64,000 nt of DNA from Luteococcus sp038433135 (GTDB lineage Bacteria > Actinomycetota > Actinomycetes > Propionibacteriales > Propionibacteriaceae): the NCBI RefSeq assembly GCF_038433135.1, contig NZ_JBCDMV010000002.1, positions 124,001 through 188,000 of the forward strand, in the 5' to 3' direction. Below the pieces are notes generated by a model. The model had not been told where the DNA came from and ran no database searches. It saw nothing but the letters and a program-made list of their open reading frames with translations. The translations under genes and the position numbers were made by a program. Below are positions 1-7,248 of this stretch, in pieces (position 1 is the first letter of the stretch; every line of letters begins with the position of its first letter).

Positions 1-49
1 CACCCAGATGATCTTCACCGGCATTCGGGAGTTCTTTGAGCTGGGCTGA
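1..49 (+). CDS. C-terminal end of an unidentified protein
   Basis: The window opens inside a gene whose last codons read TQMIFTGIREFFELG followed by TGA at 47-49. The frame shows the expected GC-rich third positions, but only about fifteen residues are present, which is too little to assign a family. The hydrophobic-amphipathic end could belong to many enzymes, so no function is given. The next gene on the same strand begins about 365 bases later behind a structured leader, so it is probably a separate transcript. Confidence 0.45.
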   Translation, partial: TQMIFTGIREFFELG

Positions 50-315
50 GCGGGCGGCTCGCGGGTGAATCTGTTGGATGACTGAGAAGAGCCCTCCCAA
101 TGGCGGGCGGCAAGGGGTGACAGGGCAGACTTGACCCGGCAGTCAGCACGATCGGAGTTTCGGATCGGGGTGGATCCGAGTGGGCGTCAGCGATGGCGAC
201 CAGGGCCCCGGGAGGGGCAAGCACGCCGGGCAGGTCGGGTGTCACCCGCACCTTCTGCGCGGCCGATCGTGCACACGGACCAGAGCCTGCGGATGGCAGC
301 GTGGCCGAGGGCTGC

Positions 316-366
316 CCAACCTGGGAGGTTGGCCGGTTAGGGATGGGAGCCCGTCGGGGGAACCGG
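316..366 (+). promoter_or_regulatory. Structured leader segment with nested hairpins
   Basis: The stretch from 50 to 414 carries no convincing gene. Within it, CCAACCT at 316-322 and AGGTTGG at 326-332 form a perfect 7-bp hairpin, immediately followed by CCGGTT at 333-338 pairing with AACCGG at 361-366 around a G-rich loop. It lies about 50 bases upstream of the YihY-type gene start. It could be a terminator of the preceding transcript, an attenuator or an unrecognised RNA element. I tested it mentally against RNase P, cobalamin and c-di-AMP riboswitch signatures and found no clear match. Confidence 0.3.
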
Positions 367-414
367 AACCTCCAACACCCCTGCTGGCCTTTGCCCAGCC
401 CCCGGAGCAAACTG

Positions 415-1275
415 GTGTGCGTGAGCGTCCCCCTCCCTCGAGTCCAGCAACTGCGGCGCACCACCGCCGGGCTCACCGCGCGCGGGCGTCGCACCTGGAT
501 CGGGCACACCCTTCGTCGCTTCGACGAGGTGGATCTGGCCACCCACACCCTTGCCCTGGCCGCCCAGCAGGTGATGTGCACCGTGCCGCTGCTGCTGGCC
601 GTCTCCGCCCTGCTGCGACGCTTCCACGCCGGCGGGGTGGTGGGCCTGATCTCCGATCTGCTGCAACTTGACGAGCCCAGCCGCCAGGCCCTGATGGGCC
701 TCTTCTTCACCCGGGCCCGGGTGGGTCTGGGCTCGCTGCTGCTGGAATTCGGCTGGGCGGTGATCTTCCTCACGGGCCTGGCCGCCACCACCCAGTCAAT
801 GCTGGAGGCCGTCTGGGGGGTCACCCAGCCACCACGTTCCCGCTGGTGGCGGCAGGCGGTCTGGGTGCTGTCCGCGGTGCCTTGCCTGACGCTGGCCATG
901 ATGGCGGGTCGGGAGATGCACCACCTGCTCGGTGGCCGAAACCACTCCTGGCTCTTCGCGGCGCTGATTGAGGGGGTGGCGGCGCTGTTCTTCTATTGGT
1001 GGACCCAGCACCTGCTGCTGGGCGGGCAGATCAGCTGGCGTCGGCTCGCGCCCGGATCGGTGCTCAGTGGCCTGGGAATCGCCGGCGCGGCGATGGCGTC
1101 GGCATGGCTGATGCCCGAGCAACTGGTGGAGCAGGCCGCCTACTACGGGCCGATCGGGGTGGCGATGGTGCTTTCGCTGTGGCTGATGGGGGTTACGGCG
1201 GTGGTGGTGCTGGCCGCTGTGGCTGGTGCAGTACTGGATGAGCGTCGAAGGACGCGAGAGGACGAACGACGATGA
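415..1275 (+). CDS. YihY/BrkB-like integral membrane protein
   Basis: The roughly 286-residue product has at least five long hydrophobic segments separated by short charged loops, and a charged C-terminal tail ending ERRRTREDERR. This fits the YihY/virulence factor BrkB family (once misnamed RNase BN), whose function is unsettled; a role in transport or envelope integrity is usually assumed. The start GTG at 415 is chosen because GGAG at 404-407 lies seven bases upstream; a longer reading frame from 193 has no ribosome site and atypical composition. It overlaps the next gene by four bases (ATGA), so the two are probably translationally coupled. Family assignment is from overall pattern, not from a diagnostic motif. 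Confidence 0.7.
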   Translation: MCVSVPLPRVQQLRRTTAGLTARGRRTWIGHTLRRFDEVDLATHTLALAAQQVMCTVPLLLAVSALLRRFHAGGVVGLISDLLQLDEPSRQALMGLFFTRARVGLGSLLLEFGWAVIFLTGLAATTQSMLEAVWGVTQPPRSRWWRQAVWVLSAVPCLTLAMMAGREMHHLLGGRNHSWLFAALIEGVAALFFYWWTQHLLLGGQISWRRLAPGSVLSGLGIAGAAMASAWLMPEQLVEQAAYYGPIGVAMVLSLWLMGVTAVVVLAAVAGAVLDERRRTREDERR

Positions 1276-2147
1276 CGCAGCTGGCAGCCCGTGAGCGACT
1301 GGCCCAATTCCTGCGGGACAAGGTGGCCGGCCCCGATGCCGCCGAGCGCGCCTGGCGGATCTGGGGCGTTGAGGGGGAGCGTTGGTTCAGCGAGGACGAC
1401 GTGATCTGGCGGGTCAACCAGGATCCGTCGATGTATGCGGGCGGGGTGTGTGCGCTCTTCCTGCAGTCCCTGCACCCCGGGCCGATGGCCGCCGTCGCCC
1501 AGCACGACAACTACCAGTCCGATCCTTGGGGGCGGCTGCAGCGGATCAGCAACCACATTGCGGTCACCACCTACGCACCCATCCCCGACGCCGAACGTCA
1601 ATTTGCCCGGGTGCGGGCCGTCCATGAACACGTCCGCGGCACCGACGCCTTCGGCGGCTCCTACTGGGCGGGTGATCCCCGGTTGCTGCGTTGGGTGCAC
1701 GACGCGGAGACCTGGAGCTTCCTTGCCGCCTATCAACGCTGGGGCCGGGGCCGCCTGACCCCAGCGGAGGCGGATGAGTACGTCGCCCAGGCCGCGCAAG
1801 GTGGCGAACGGCTGGGTGCCACGGGCCTGCCGCGCACCGTTGCCGAGCTGGAGTCCCAACTGACCAATTTCCGGCCCGAGCTGGCCTGCACGCCCGACGC
1901 GCTGGAGGTGGTGGACTTCCTCACCCACCGGCCGCCGCTGCCTGCCGTCGCCAAGCCGGGCTACCGGATGGTGATCGCCGGCGGCAAGGCCTTGCTGCCG
2001 CGCTGGGCCAAGGTGATGCTGGGCCTGCCGGTGGACCGGTGCGCGGTCGCGGTGCAGTCCGGCCTCGGCGCGGGCGCGACCCGACTGGTGGGGTGGGCGC
2101 TGGTCAATCCCGACGGCCAGCACAACCGTCCGATGCGTGCAGGCTGA
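1272..2147 (+). CDS. MpaB-type oxygenase family protein (DUF2236)
   Basis: This 291-residue protein has the features of the DUF2236 / ER-bound oxygenase MpaB / latex-clearing-protein superfamily: an early segment with DPSMYAGG, an LHPGPMAAVAQHDNY stretch containing conserved histidines, and later RVRAVHEHV and WVHDAETWSFL, where histidines of this family ligate haem or metal. Members are poorly characterised oxidoreductases in Actinobacteria. It starts inside the stop region of the upstream membrane-protein gene (4-base overlap), so both are likely one operon. The gene ends seven bases before the convergent POT transporter stop. Substrate cannot be inferred. Confidence 0.8.
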   Translation: MTQLAARERLAQFLRDKVAGPDAAERAWRIWGVEGERWFSEDDVIWRVNQDPSMYAGGVCALFLQSLHPGPMAAVAQHDNYQSDPWGRLQRISNHIAVTTYAPIPDAERQFARVRAVHEHVRGTDAFGGSYWAGDPRLLRWVHDAETWSFLAAYQRWGRGRLTPAEADEYVAQAAQGGERLGATGLPRTVAELESQLTNFRPELACTPDALEVVDFLTHRPPLPAVAKPGYRMVIAGGKALLPRWAKVMLGLPVDRCAVAVQSGLGAGATRLVGWALVNPDGQHNRPMRAG

Positions 2148-2154
2148 CAGCAGC

Positions 2155-3702
2155 TCAGGCCGGCAGCTCCGCGGGCTGCGATTCTGGCCGGCCGGGCGGT
2201 GCCCCGAGGACTTTGGAAGCCTCAACCCTCGATCTTGCCCGCGAGAATTGCAGGGTGGCCAGCCCGATCGCGATCGCGCCCAGCCCGCAGGCCAGGAAGT
2301 AGCGCCGTTCGGCGGCCGCATTCTGCGGGTTGTACCAGCGGCTCAGCACCCCGGCCAGGGAGGTGCCCAGCGCCATCGACAGGAAGTAGAGCGCGGAGAA
2401 GCGGGTGCGGAAGGCGGCCGGGGCGTGGGCGGTGGTCGCAGACATGCCCACCGGGCCCACCAGCAGCTCGCCCAGGGTGATCACCAGCACCGCCGCGGCC
2501 AGGGCCAGCACCGGCGTCGAGGCGGCGCCCTGAGCGGCGAAGGGCAGCAGCACCAACATGCCGCAGCCGGAGATCACCACGCCGAGGCACATCTTGGTGG
2601 CCGAACACGGGCCGCGCTGGCCCAGCCGGGTCCACAGCAGCGCCATCGGCAGACTCAGCAGCAGGATGTAGGCCGGGTTGAAGGACTGCGTCCATGCGGC
2701 CGGCATCTCGAAGCCACCCAGGTGGCGATCCAGCCGGACGTCGGAGTAGACCGCGAAGACGCCATAGGTCTGGTTCAGCACCGACCAGAAGGTGCTCGAC
2801 GCGATGAACAGGGGAATGAAGGCCCGCACCCGCGCACGTTCCGCGGTGCTGACCCGCGGCGAACCGAGCATCTGCACGAAGAGCCCGACGGCCGCGGCCA
2901 GGATCACCACCAGCAGCAGCGTCGCCAGATTGCCGAGCGCCAGCCGGCCGGTGGTGACCAGCAGGGCGATCAGGGCGCAGGCGGTCAGCACGATGCCAAT
3001 CGGGGCGACGGCGCTGCGAATCGGCAGCGGATTGCCCGGCCGCTGCAGCGCGTCGGCGGCCCGCGGCCCCAGCTCGGCCAGGTAGCGGCGGCGCAGCGCC
3101 AGGTAGTTCAGCAGGCCAATCACCATCAGCGCCGCGGCCGCCCCGAAACCCACCCCGAAACCGTGCCGGGCAGAGAGCCAGCCGGTCAGCAGCGGCCCGA
3201 AGAGCGCGCCGACATTGATCCCCAGATAGAAGAGCTGGAAGCCGGCATCGCGCCGGGCATCGTCACCGCCCGGGTAGGCGTGGCCGAGCACGGTGATCGC
3301 CGCGGTCTTCAGCGCGCCGGAACCCATCGCCACCAGCACCAGACCCGTCGCCACGCCCCAGCCGCCGGGCAGCAGGCTGAGCGCGAGGTGGCCGGCCACC
3401 AGGGTGAGAGCGCCGGTGAACAGGGTCCGTTCCGCACCCAGCAGCCGATCGGCCAGCCAGCCGCCGGCCAGCGTGCACAGGTAGACCGCCGCACCATAGG
3501 CGCCCATCAGCGCGGTGGCCTGCGCCCGGTCAATGCCCAGCCCACCCTCGCTGGCCTGGTGGTACAGGTAGTAGGCCATGATCGCCTGCATCCCGTAGAA
3601 GCTGAAGCGCTCCCACATCTCCACGCCGACGGCGGCGGGCATCGCGAGCGGTGGGCGACCGGTCTCCGCGACGGGCATTGAACGCTGTTCAAGTGGACTC
3701 AT
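2155..3702 (-). CDS. POT-family peptide/proton symporter
   Basis: About 515 residues with some twelve to fourteen hydrophobic segments. The N-terminal part has the proton-dependent oligopeptide transporter signature: EMWERFSFYGMQAIM matches the family ExxERFxYYG motif, and FYLGINVGALFGPLL is the PTR2 motif; a later FNPAYILLLSLPMALLW corresponds to the FxxPxxI..P region. Family members import di- and tripeptides with protons. Two starts are possible: ATG at 3702, or ATG at 3678 giving MPVAETG. A TTGAAC-N3-GTTCAA palindrome at 3678-3692 abuts the second start, so if that box is an operator the shorter form is likelier. The gene is divergent from bioA and shares its control region, which hints at a role in biotin-related uptake; that role is inference only. 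Confidence 0.88.
   Translation of the reverse strand: MSPLEQRSMPVAETGRPPLAMPAAVGVEMWERFSFYGMQAIMAYYLYHQASEGGLGIDRAQATALMGAYGAAVYLCTLAGGWLADRLLGAERTLFTGALTLVAGHLALSLLPGGWGVATGLVLVAMGSGALKTAAITVLGHAYPGGDDARRDAGFQLFYLGINVGALFGPLLTGWLSARHGFGVGFGAAAALMVIGLLNYLALRRRYLAELGPRAADALQRPGNPLPIRSAVAPIGIVLTACALIALLVTTGRLALGNLATLLLVVILAAAVGLFVQMLGSPRVSTAERARVRAFIPLFIASSTFWSVLNQTYGVFAVYSDVRLDRHLGGFEMPAAWTQSFNPAYILLLSLPMALLWTRLGQRGPCSATKMCLGVVISGCGMLVLLPFAAQGAASTPVLALAAAVLVITLGELLVGPVGMSATTAHAPAAFRTRFSALYFLSMALGTSLAGVLSRWYNPQNAAAERRYFLACGLGAIAIGLATLQFSRARSRVEASKVLGAPPGRPESQPAELPA
3678..3692. promoter_or_regulatory. BioQ-like operator, site 1 (POT transporter side)
   Basis: TTGAACGCTGTTCAA is a perfect inverted repeat TTGAAC-N3-GTTCAA. 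BioQ, the TetR-type biotin regulator of corynebacteria and mycobacteria, is known to bind TGAAC-N3-GTTCA-like palindromes near bio genes. Read on the minus strand it differs from site 2 by one central base, including matching flanks. It abuts the ATG at 3678 of the POT gene, or lies within its first codons if the ATG at 3702 is used. Confidence 0.65.
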
Positions 3703-3754
3703 GGATTCATGGTGCCCGACGAATGCGGAGTGCGAGCACCTCCGTTCCGCTATC

Positions 3755-3769
3755 TTGAACAGTGTTCAA
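3755..3769. promoter_or_regulatory. BioQ-like operator, site 2 (bioA side)
   Basis: TTGAACAGTGTTCAA is a perfect palindrome about 26 bases upstream of the chosen bioA start, in the position expected for a repressor site over the promoter. Together with site 1, 77 bp away, it suggests coordinated control of bioA-bioD and the divergent POT transporter by a BioQ-type TetR repressor that is not encoded in this window. Confidence 0.7.
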
Positions 3770-3794
3770 TTCTCACGTCGGGAGCGGAGGGGCT

Positions 3795-5132
3795 GTGCTG
3801 GCAATGCAGGCTGCACAACTGGGGGATCGGCTGGCGGAGCGGCTGGTGGAGCTGGATCGGGCGCACGTCTGGCACCCCTACAGCCCGTCGCCGACGACGA
3901 TGGATCCGCTGCCGATCGCCGAGGCGCACGGGGTGTGGTTGAACACCGTCGACGGCCGAGAACTCATCGACGCGATGAGTTCCTGGTGGGCCGCTTGTCA
4001 CGGGCACTCGCACCCGCGGATCACCGCCGCCGCGCAGGCGCAGATCGCCCGGATGAGCCATGTGATGTTCGGCGGCCTCACTCACGAGCCAGCCGTCGAG
4101 CTGGCCCGGCTGCTGGTGGAACTCACCGACGAGCCGCTGACCAGGGTCTTCTTCTCCGACTCCGGCTCGATCAGCGTCGAGGTGGCGATCAAGATGGCGC
4201 TGCAGTACCAGCGCGGGCTGGGGCATCCTGAGCGGCGTCGGCTGCTGACGTGGCGCTCGGGCTACCACGGCGACACCTTTGCCGCCATGAGCGTCTGCGA
4301 CCCCGACGGCGGGATGCACTCGCTGTGGGCCGGAACCCTTGCCCAGCAGGTCTTTGCGCCGCCGCCACCGGTGCGCGGCAGCGATCCCTCCACCCGGGAG
4401 GCCTACCTGCGCGAGCTGGAGGCGTTGGTGGCCGACGACATCGCCGCGATCATCATCGAACCGGTGGTGCAGGGGGCCGGCGGGATGCGCTTCCACGACG
4501 CCGAACTCGTCGCCGGGGTGCGGCAGATCTGCCATCGACACGGCCTGGTGATGATCGCCGACGAGATCGCCACCGGTTTTGGGCGCACCGGGGAACTGTT
4601 CACCACGAGTGCCGCCGGGGTCACGCCCGACATCCTGTGCGTCGGCAAGGCGCTCACTGGGGGTTTCATGACCCTGGCCGCGACCCTGACCACCGACGAG
4701 ATCGCCCGGGTGATCGGCACGCCCGGCGGTGGCGGTGCGCTGATGCACGGCCCCACCTTCATGGCCAATCCGCTGGCCTGCGCCGTGGCCCGGGCCTCGC
4801 TGGAGCTGATCACCCAGGGGCAGTGGCGCACCAGCGTGCCGCGGATCGAGGCGGAACTGCGCGCCGGATTGGAGCCCCTGGCCGAGTTGGACGGGGTGGC
4901 AGACGTGCGGGTGCTCGGGGCGATCGGCGTCGTGGAACTGGTTGATGACGCCGACCTGCGAGCCGCCACCGACGCCGCCGTCGCCGAGGGGGTGTGGCTG
5001 CGGCCCTTCGGGCGGCTGGTCTACTGCATGCCGCCCTTCATCTCCACCACGGACCAGGTGGCCCGGATCTGTCGCGGGGTCCGGGCCGCCGTCCAGGCCA
5101 GCCTGACCGCCCGCACCACCCAGGGGAGTTGA
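3795..5132 (+). CDS. bioA: Adenosylmethionine-8-amino-7-oxononanoate aminotransferase
   Basis: BioA makes 7,8-diaminopelargonate from KAPA with S-adenosylmethionine as amino donor, the third-last step of biotin synthesis, using PLP in the cytosol. The sequence shows the class-III aminotransferase layout: HVWHPYSP near the N-terminus, SWWAACHGHSHPRI, SDSGSISVEVAIKMALQY, the GYHGDTFAAMSV motif, DEIATGFGRTG and the PLP lysine in VGKALTGGF (about residue 285). Length (about 445) is normal. GTG 3795 is chosen because GGAGGGG lies just upstream at 3786-3792; an ATG at 3804 is equally possible. A longer frame would begin inside the BioQ-like box. It is followed after two bases by bioD. No bioB or bioF is in the window. 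Confidence 0.95.
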   Translation: MLAMQAAQLGDRLAERLVELDRAHVWHPYSPSPTTMDPLPIAEAHGVWLNTVDGRELIDAMSSWWAACHGHSHPRITAAAQAQIARMSHVMFGGLTHEPAVELARLLVELTDEPLTRVFFSDSGSISVEVAIKMALQYQRGLGHPERRRLLTWRSGYHGDTFAAMSVCDPDGGMHSLWAGTLAQQVFAPPPPVRGSDPSTREAYLRELEALVADDIAAIIIEPVVQGAGGMRFHDAELVAGVRQICHRHGLVMIADEIATGFGRTGELFTTSAAGVTPDILCVGKALTGGFMTLAATLTTDEIARVIGTPGGGGALMHGPTFMANPLACAVARASLELITQGQWRTSVPRIEAELRAGLEPLAELDGVADVRVLGAIGVVELVDDADLRAATDAAVAEGVWLRPFGRLVYCMPPFISTTDQVARICRGVRAAVQASLTARTTQGS

Positions 5133-5134
5133 CC

Positions 5135-5803
5135 ATGATCATCGTCATCACCGGTACCAATACCGACGTCGGCAAGACCATCGCCACCGCCGCGCTGGTC
5201 AGCAAGCTCAGCCGGGGCGGGCGCACCGTCGTGCCGGTCAAACCGGTGCAGACCGGTGAACCCGCTGGTCAGGGCGACGCCAGTACCGTCGAGCGCCTCA
5301 CGGGCGTCACAGGCCTGGACCATCTGCGCTTCCCGGAACCGCTGGCACCGAACCTCTCCGCGCGTCGCGCTGGGATACCGCAGCCCGTGCTGGCCGAGGT
5401 GGTCGACTGGATTCGCGGGCTCGACGGCGATGACCGGGTGGTGCTCGTGGAGGGTGCCGGCGGATTGCTGGTGCGGCTCGCCGACGACTGGACGCTGGCC
5501 GATCTGGCCCGCGAGCTTGACGCGCCCCTGGTGGTGGTCACCTCCACCGGGTTGGGGTCGCTCAACCTGGCCGAGCTGACGGTGGAGGCGGCGATGCGAC
5601 GCGGGCTGCGGGTGCTCGGGCTGATCGGCGGGTCCCTGCCTGACGAACCGGATCTGGCCACCCGGCTCAACCTGGCCGAATTCCCGGTGGTGACCGGGAT
5701 TCCGCTGTTGGGTTGCCTGCCGGAGGGCTCGGGCTGTCTTGGGCAGCAGGACTTTGCCGTGGTCGCCGACACCTTGGACCTCGAACCGCTTGCCCTGGCT
5801 TGA
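5135..5803 (+). CDS. bioD: ATP-dependent dethiobiotin synthetase
   Basis: BioD closes the ureido ring of dethiobiotin from diaminopelargonate, CO2 and ATP. The 222-residue product starts with the diagnostic P-loop ITGTNTDVGKT (family consensus GTDTxVGKT) and has PVKPVQTG and VLVEGAGGLLVRL, which carry the residues that bind substrate and magnesium. GGAG six bases before ATG 5135 supports the start. It follows bioA by two bases, forming a bioAD operon under the BioQ-like box. A degenerate copy of the dispersed palindromic repeat begins three bases after the stop. Confidence 0.95.
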   Translation: MIIVITGTNTDVGKTIATAALVSKLSRGGRTVVPVKPVQTGEPAGQGDASTVERLTGVTGLDHLRFPEPLAPNLSARRAGIPQPVLAEVVDWIRGLDGDDRVVLVEGAGGLLVRLADDWTLADLARELDAPLVVVTSTGLGSLNLAELTVEAAMRRGLRVLGLIGGSLPDEPDLATRLNLAEFPVVTGIPLLGCLPEGSGCLGQQDFAVVADTLDLEPLALA

Positions 5804-5805
5804 GC

Positions 5806-5875
5806 GCCTCGGCAGGCACGGCCATCGTGGTGGGGTTCCTGCCTCACGCAACCGTGGTCCCCGAGCAGCTCACGC
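5806..5875. repeat. Degenerate copy of the dispersed CTCGACAGGCTCGG repeat (paired arms)
   Basis: GCCTCGGCAGGCACGGCCATC from 5806 (read as two pieces, GCCTCGGCAGG and CACGGCCATC) and the facing arm AACCGTGGTCCCCGAG near 5850 resemble the left and right arms of the repeat seen at 55073-55169. Both arms have drifted. The element lies directly behind bioD and may act as its transcription end. Confidence 0.5.
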
Positions 5876-5914
5876 AAGCACGGTCGCCGAGCTTGCCCAG
5901 GGGATTGAACACGA

Positions 5915-6334
5915 CTACAGCGTGGGCTGGGGCTTGGGCGGCAGCAGGTCGCGCATCGCGTCCAGGTTGAAGAAGTCGACGATCTCCCAGACGTGCATGT
6001 GGCCGGCACTCGGGTCGGCGCCGGCGGCCAACAGGGAACGGACCGAATCGACGTCCTGCACGAACAGCGCACAGGCCAGGGCCGTCTGGCCGCGCTGGTT
6101 GAGCCGGTTCGGGTCGGCGCCGCGATCCAGTAGCGCCTGGACCAGCGCGGAGTGCCCGTTGTAGGCGGCCAGTCCCAGCAGGGAGTCACCCTTGTGGTCG
6201 GCCAGGTTCACCGGGATTCCCGCGTCCACCAGGGCCAGCAGTCGGGCGGAATCGCCGCGTCGGGCCAGGTCGAAGCAGTCGTTGAGCAGTTCCAGCTGCT
6301 CGTCGGTCAGGGTGGGAGCTTCGTCGGCGGCCAT
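5915..6334 (-). CDS. Small ankyrin-repeat protein
   Basis: The 139-residue product consists of about three ankyrin repeats: GDSLLGLAAYNGHSALVQALLDRGADPN, quoted here as GDSLLGLAAYNGHSALVQAL, is a canonical unit, preceded by ARLLALVDAGIPVN and followed by GQTALACALFVQDVDSVRSL ending LAAGADPS. Such short bacterial ankyrin proteins are soluble protein-binding modules of unknown partner. There is no signal peptide. The final 25 residues are non-repeat. No operon partner is evident, since the next minus-strand gene lies upstream by 50 bases and is a small hypothetical. Confidence 0.85.
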   Translation of the reverse strand: MAADEAPTLTDEQLELLNDCFDLARRGDSARLLALVDAGIPVNLADHKGDSLLGLAAYNGHSALVQALLDRGADPNRLNQRGQTALACALFVQDVDSVRSLLAAGADPSAGHMHVWEIVDFFNLDAMRDLLPPKPQPTL

Positions 6335-6384
6335 GCCGCCACGCTACCGGGCTCGGACTCCATCCGCCGTTGGGGTGAGGGTTC

Positions 6385-6537
6385 TCAGCCGGCAATCTTG
6401 CGGGCGATCTTGCCGGCGGTCTTCATGAACTCGGGGGTTCGACGGGTGGGCTGGGCCGGCGTCGCGGTGTGCACGGTGGGGCGCTCCAGCTCGCGCGGGC
6501 GCACCAGTAGGGCATGGCGGATCTGCGGATTGTTCAT
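6385..6537 (-). CDS. Small hypothetical basic protein (50 aa)
   Basis: From ATG 6537 the frame reads MNNPQIRHALLVRPRELERP and ends KTAGKIARKIAG, a basic amphipathic tail. I do not recognise it. A good AAGGAG Shine-Dalgarno sequence lies about 26 bases upstream of that ATG on the minus strand, which is too far; only ATC or GTC codons sit at the right distance. Either the true start is a rare ATC codon, or the frame is longer, or the Shine-Dalgarno match is accidental. It ends about 50 bases before the ankyrin gene on the same strand and could share its transcript. Confidence 0.45.
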   Translation of the reverse strand: MNNPQIRHALLVRPRELERPTVHTATPAQPTRRTPEFMKTAGKIARKIAG

Positions 6538-7248
6538 GGGCGTGACGATGGCGATGGCGAAACTCCTTGTGGTGATGGCCGGGGTGGCGATGGTCAAGGT
6601 GAGGTCAAGGAGCACTCCAGCGGAGCATCCTCGACGCTGGGGGGACTTTCATTGAAGAGTCTACACCCGTCTACCAAAGCAGGCAGATTGTGCCATGCGC
6701 TGGTCAGGGTTGGCCTGACCAATGACGTGGAGGATCTGGGCATTTCACTGGCTTGAGGGGATGGGATCGTCCCCATTTTTCGGGGAAGTTCGTGCCGCTG
6801 AGGGGAACGTCTGCCTCGTGGGGAGTGCGGGGGCGTCGCCCGGAATTCATCATGCGGCCCATTTGCGGTAGTCAGCTCCCTATGCGCTGGGTTCCTGCGA
6901 CCGGGGGTCGGGTGTCCTCGGCCGCTGAATTGTTCAGCTGTTGGAATGTCACCGATTCACGTGACATGGCGGCCTTTTGTTCGGCCAGTAGCTTTGATCC
7001 CGGTCGGCGCGGTGCAGGCCCGGCTGGCAGAGGATTTTTCCCTTCGGGGGTGGCCATGGAGTGTTCGGGGAGAACCTCACCATGGCGGGTCCAGTCAGCG
7101 GGCGTGATGATTTCTTGCGCAGATCGATCTCCGGCTCGGGGGAGTCGAAGGGGATTGGTCGTCGCGCTCGAAGGGCTCGGGGGGGCCACTCGGATTCGTC
7201 ACATCGCGTCGACCGTACTGTCTTTGCGGGGGATTCTCCCGGGGGAGC
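6538..7248. other. Gene-free stretch, somewhat lower in GC
   Basis: About 700 bases between the small ORF and the response regulator hold no frame with convincing codon bias on either strand. Visible items are an 8-bp inverted repeat TGGTCAGG / CCTGACCA at 6701-6721 and a T-tailed hairpin at 6761-6780 (listed separately). The base composition is visibly poorer in GC than the surrounding genes. It may contain an unrecognised small RNA or the remains of a lost gene. Confidence 0.5.
6761..6780 (+). terminator. Possible rho-independent terminator with T run
   Basis: ATGGG at 6761-6765 pairs with CCCAT at 6772-6776, with a six-base loop, and the stem runs into TTTTT. T runs are rare in this DNA, so this reads as a plus-strand terminator. 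No plus-strand gene ends here, which leaves open a short non-coding transcript starting somewhere after 6540. Confidence 0.35.

Noticed and set aside
193..414. Longer N-terminus for the YihY-type protein
   Set aside because: Extra residues are not membrane-like, contain the hairpin leader, and lack a ribosome site; GTG 415 has a clear one.
50..414. RNase P RNA or a known riboswitch upstream of the YihY gene
   Set aside because: Conserved RNase P, cobalamin or c-di-AMP sequence blocks could not be found; only generic stems are present.
2137..3681. Long open frame opposite the POT transporter (514 codons)
   Set aside because: It is rich in Q, H, R and G with no domain, and exists only because of GC-rich third positions in the real gene on the other strand.
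3762..3794. GTG 3762 as bioA start
   Set aside because: It lies within the BioQ-like palindrome, which should be at or before the transcript start, and the added residues are not part of the BioA family.
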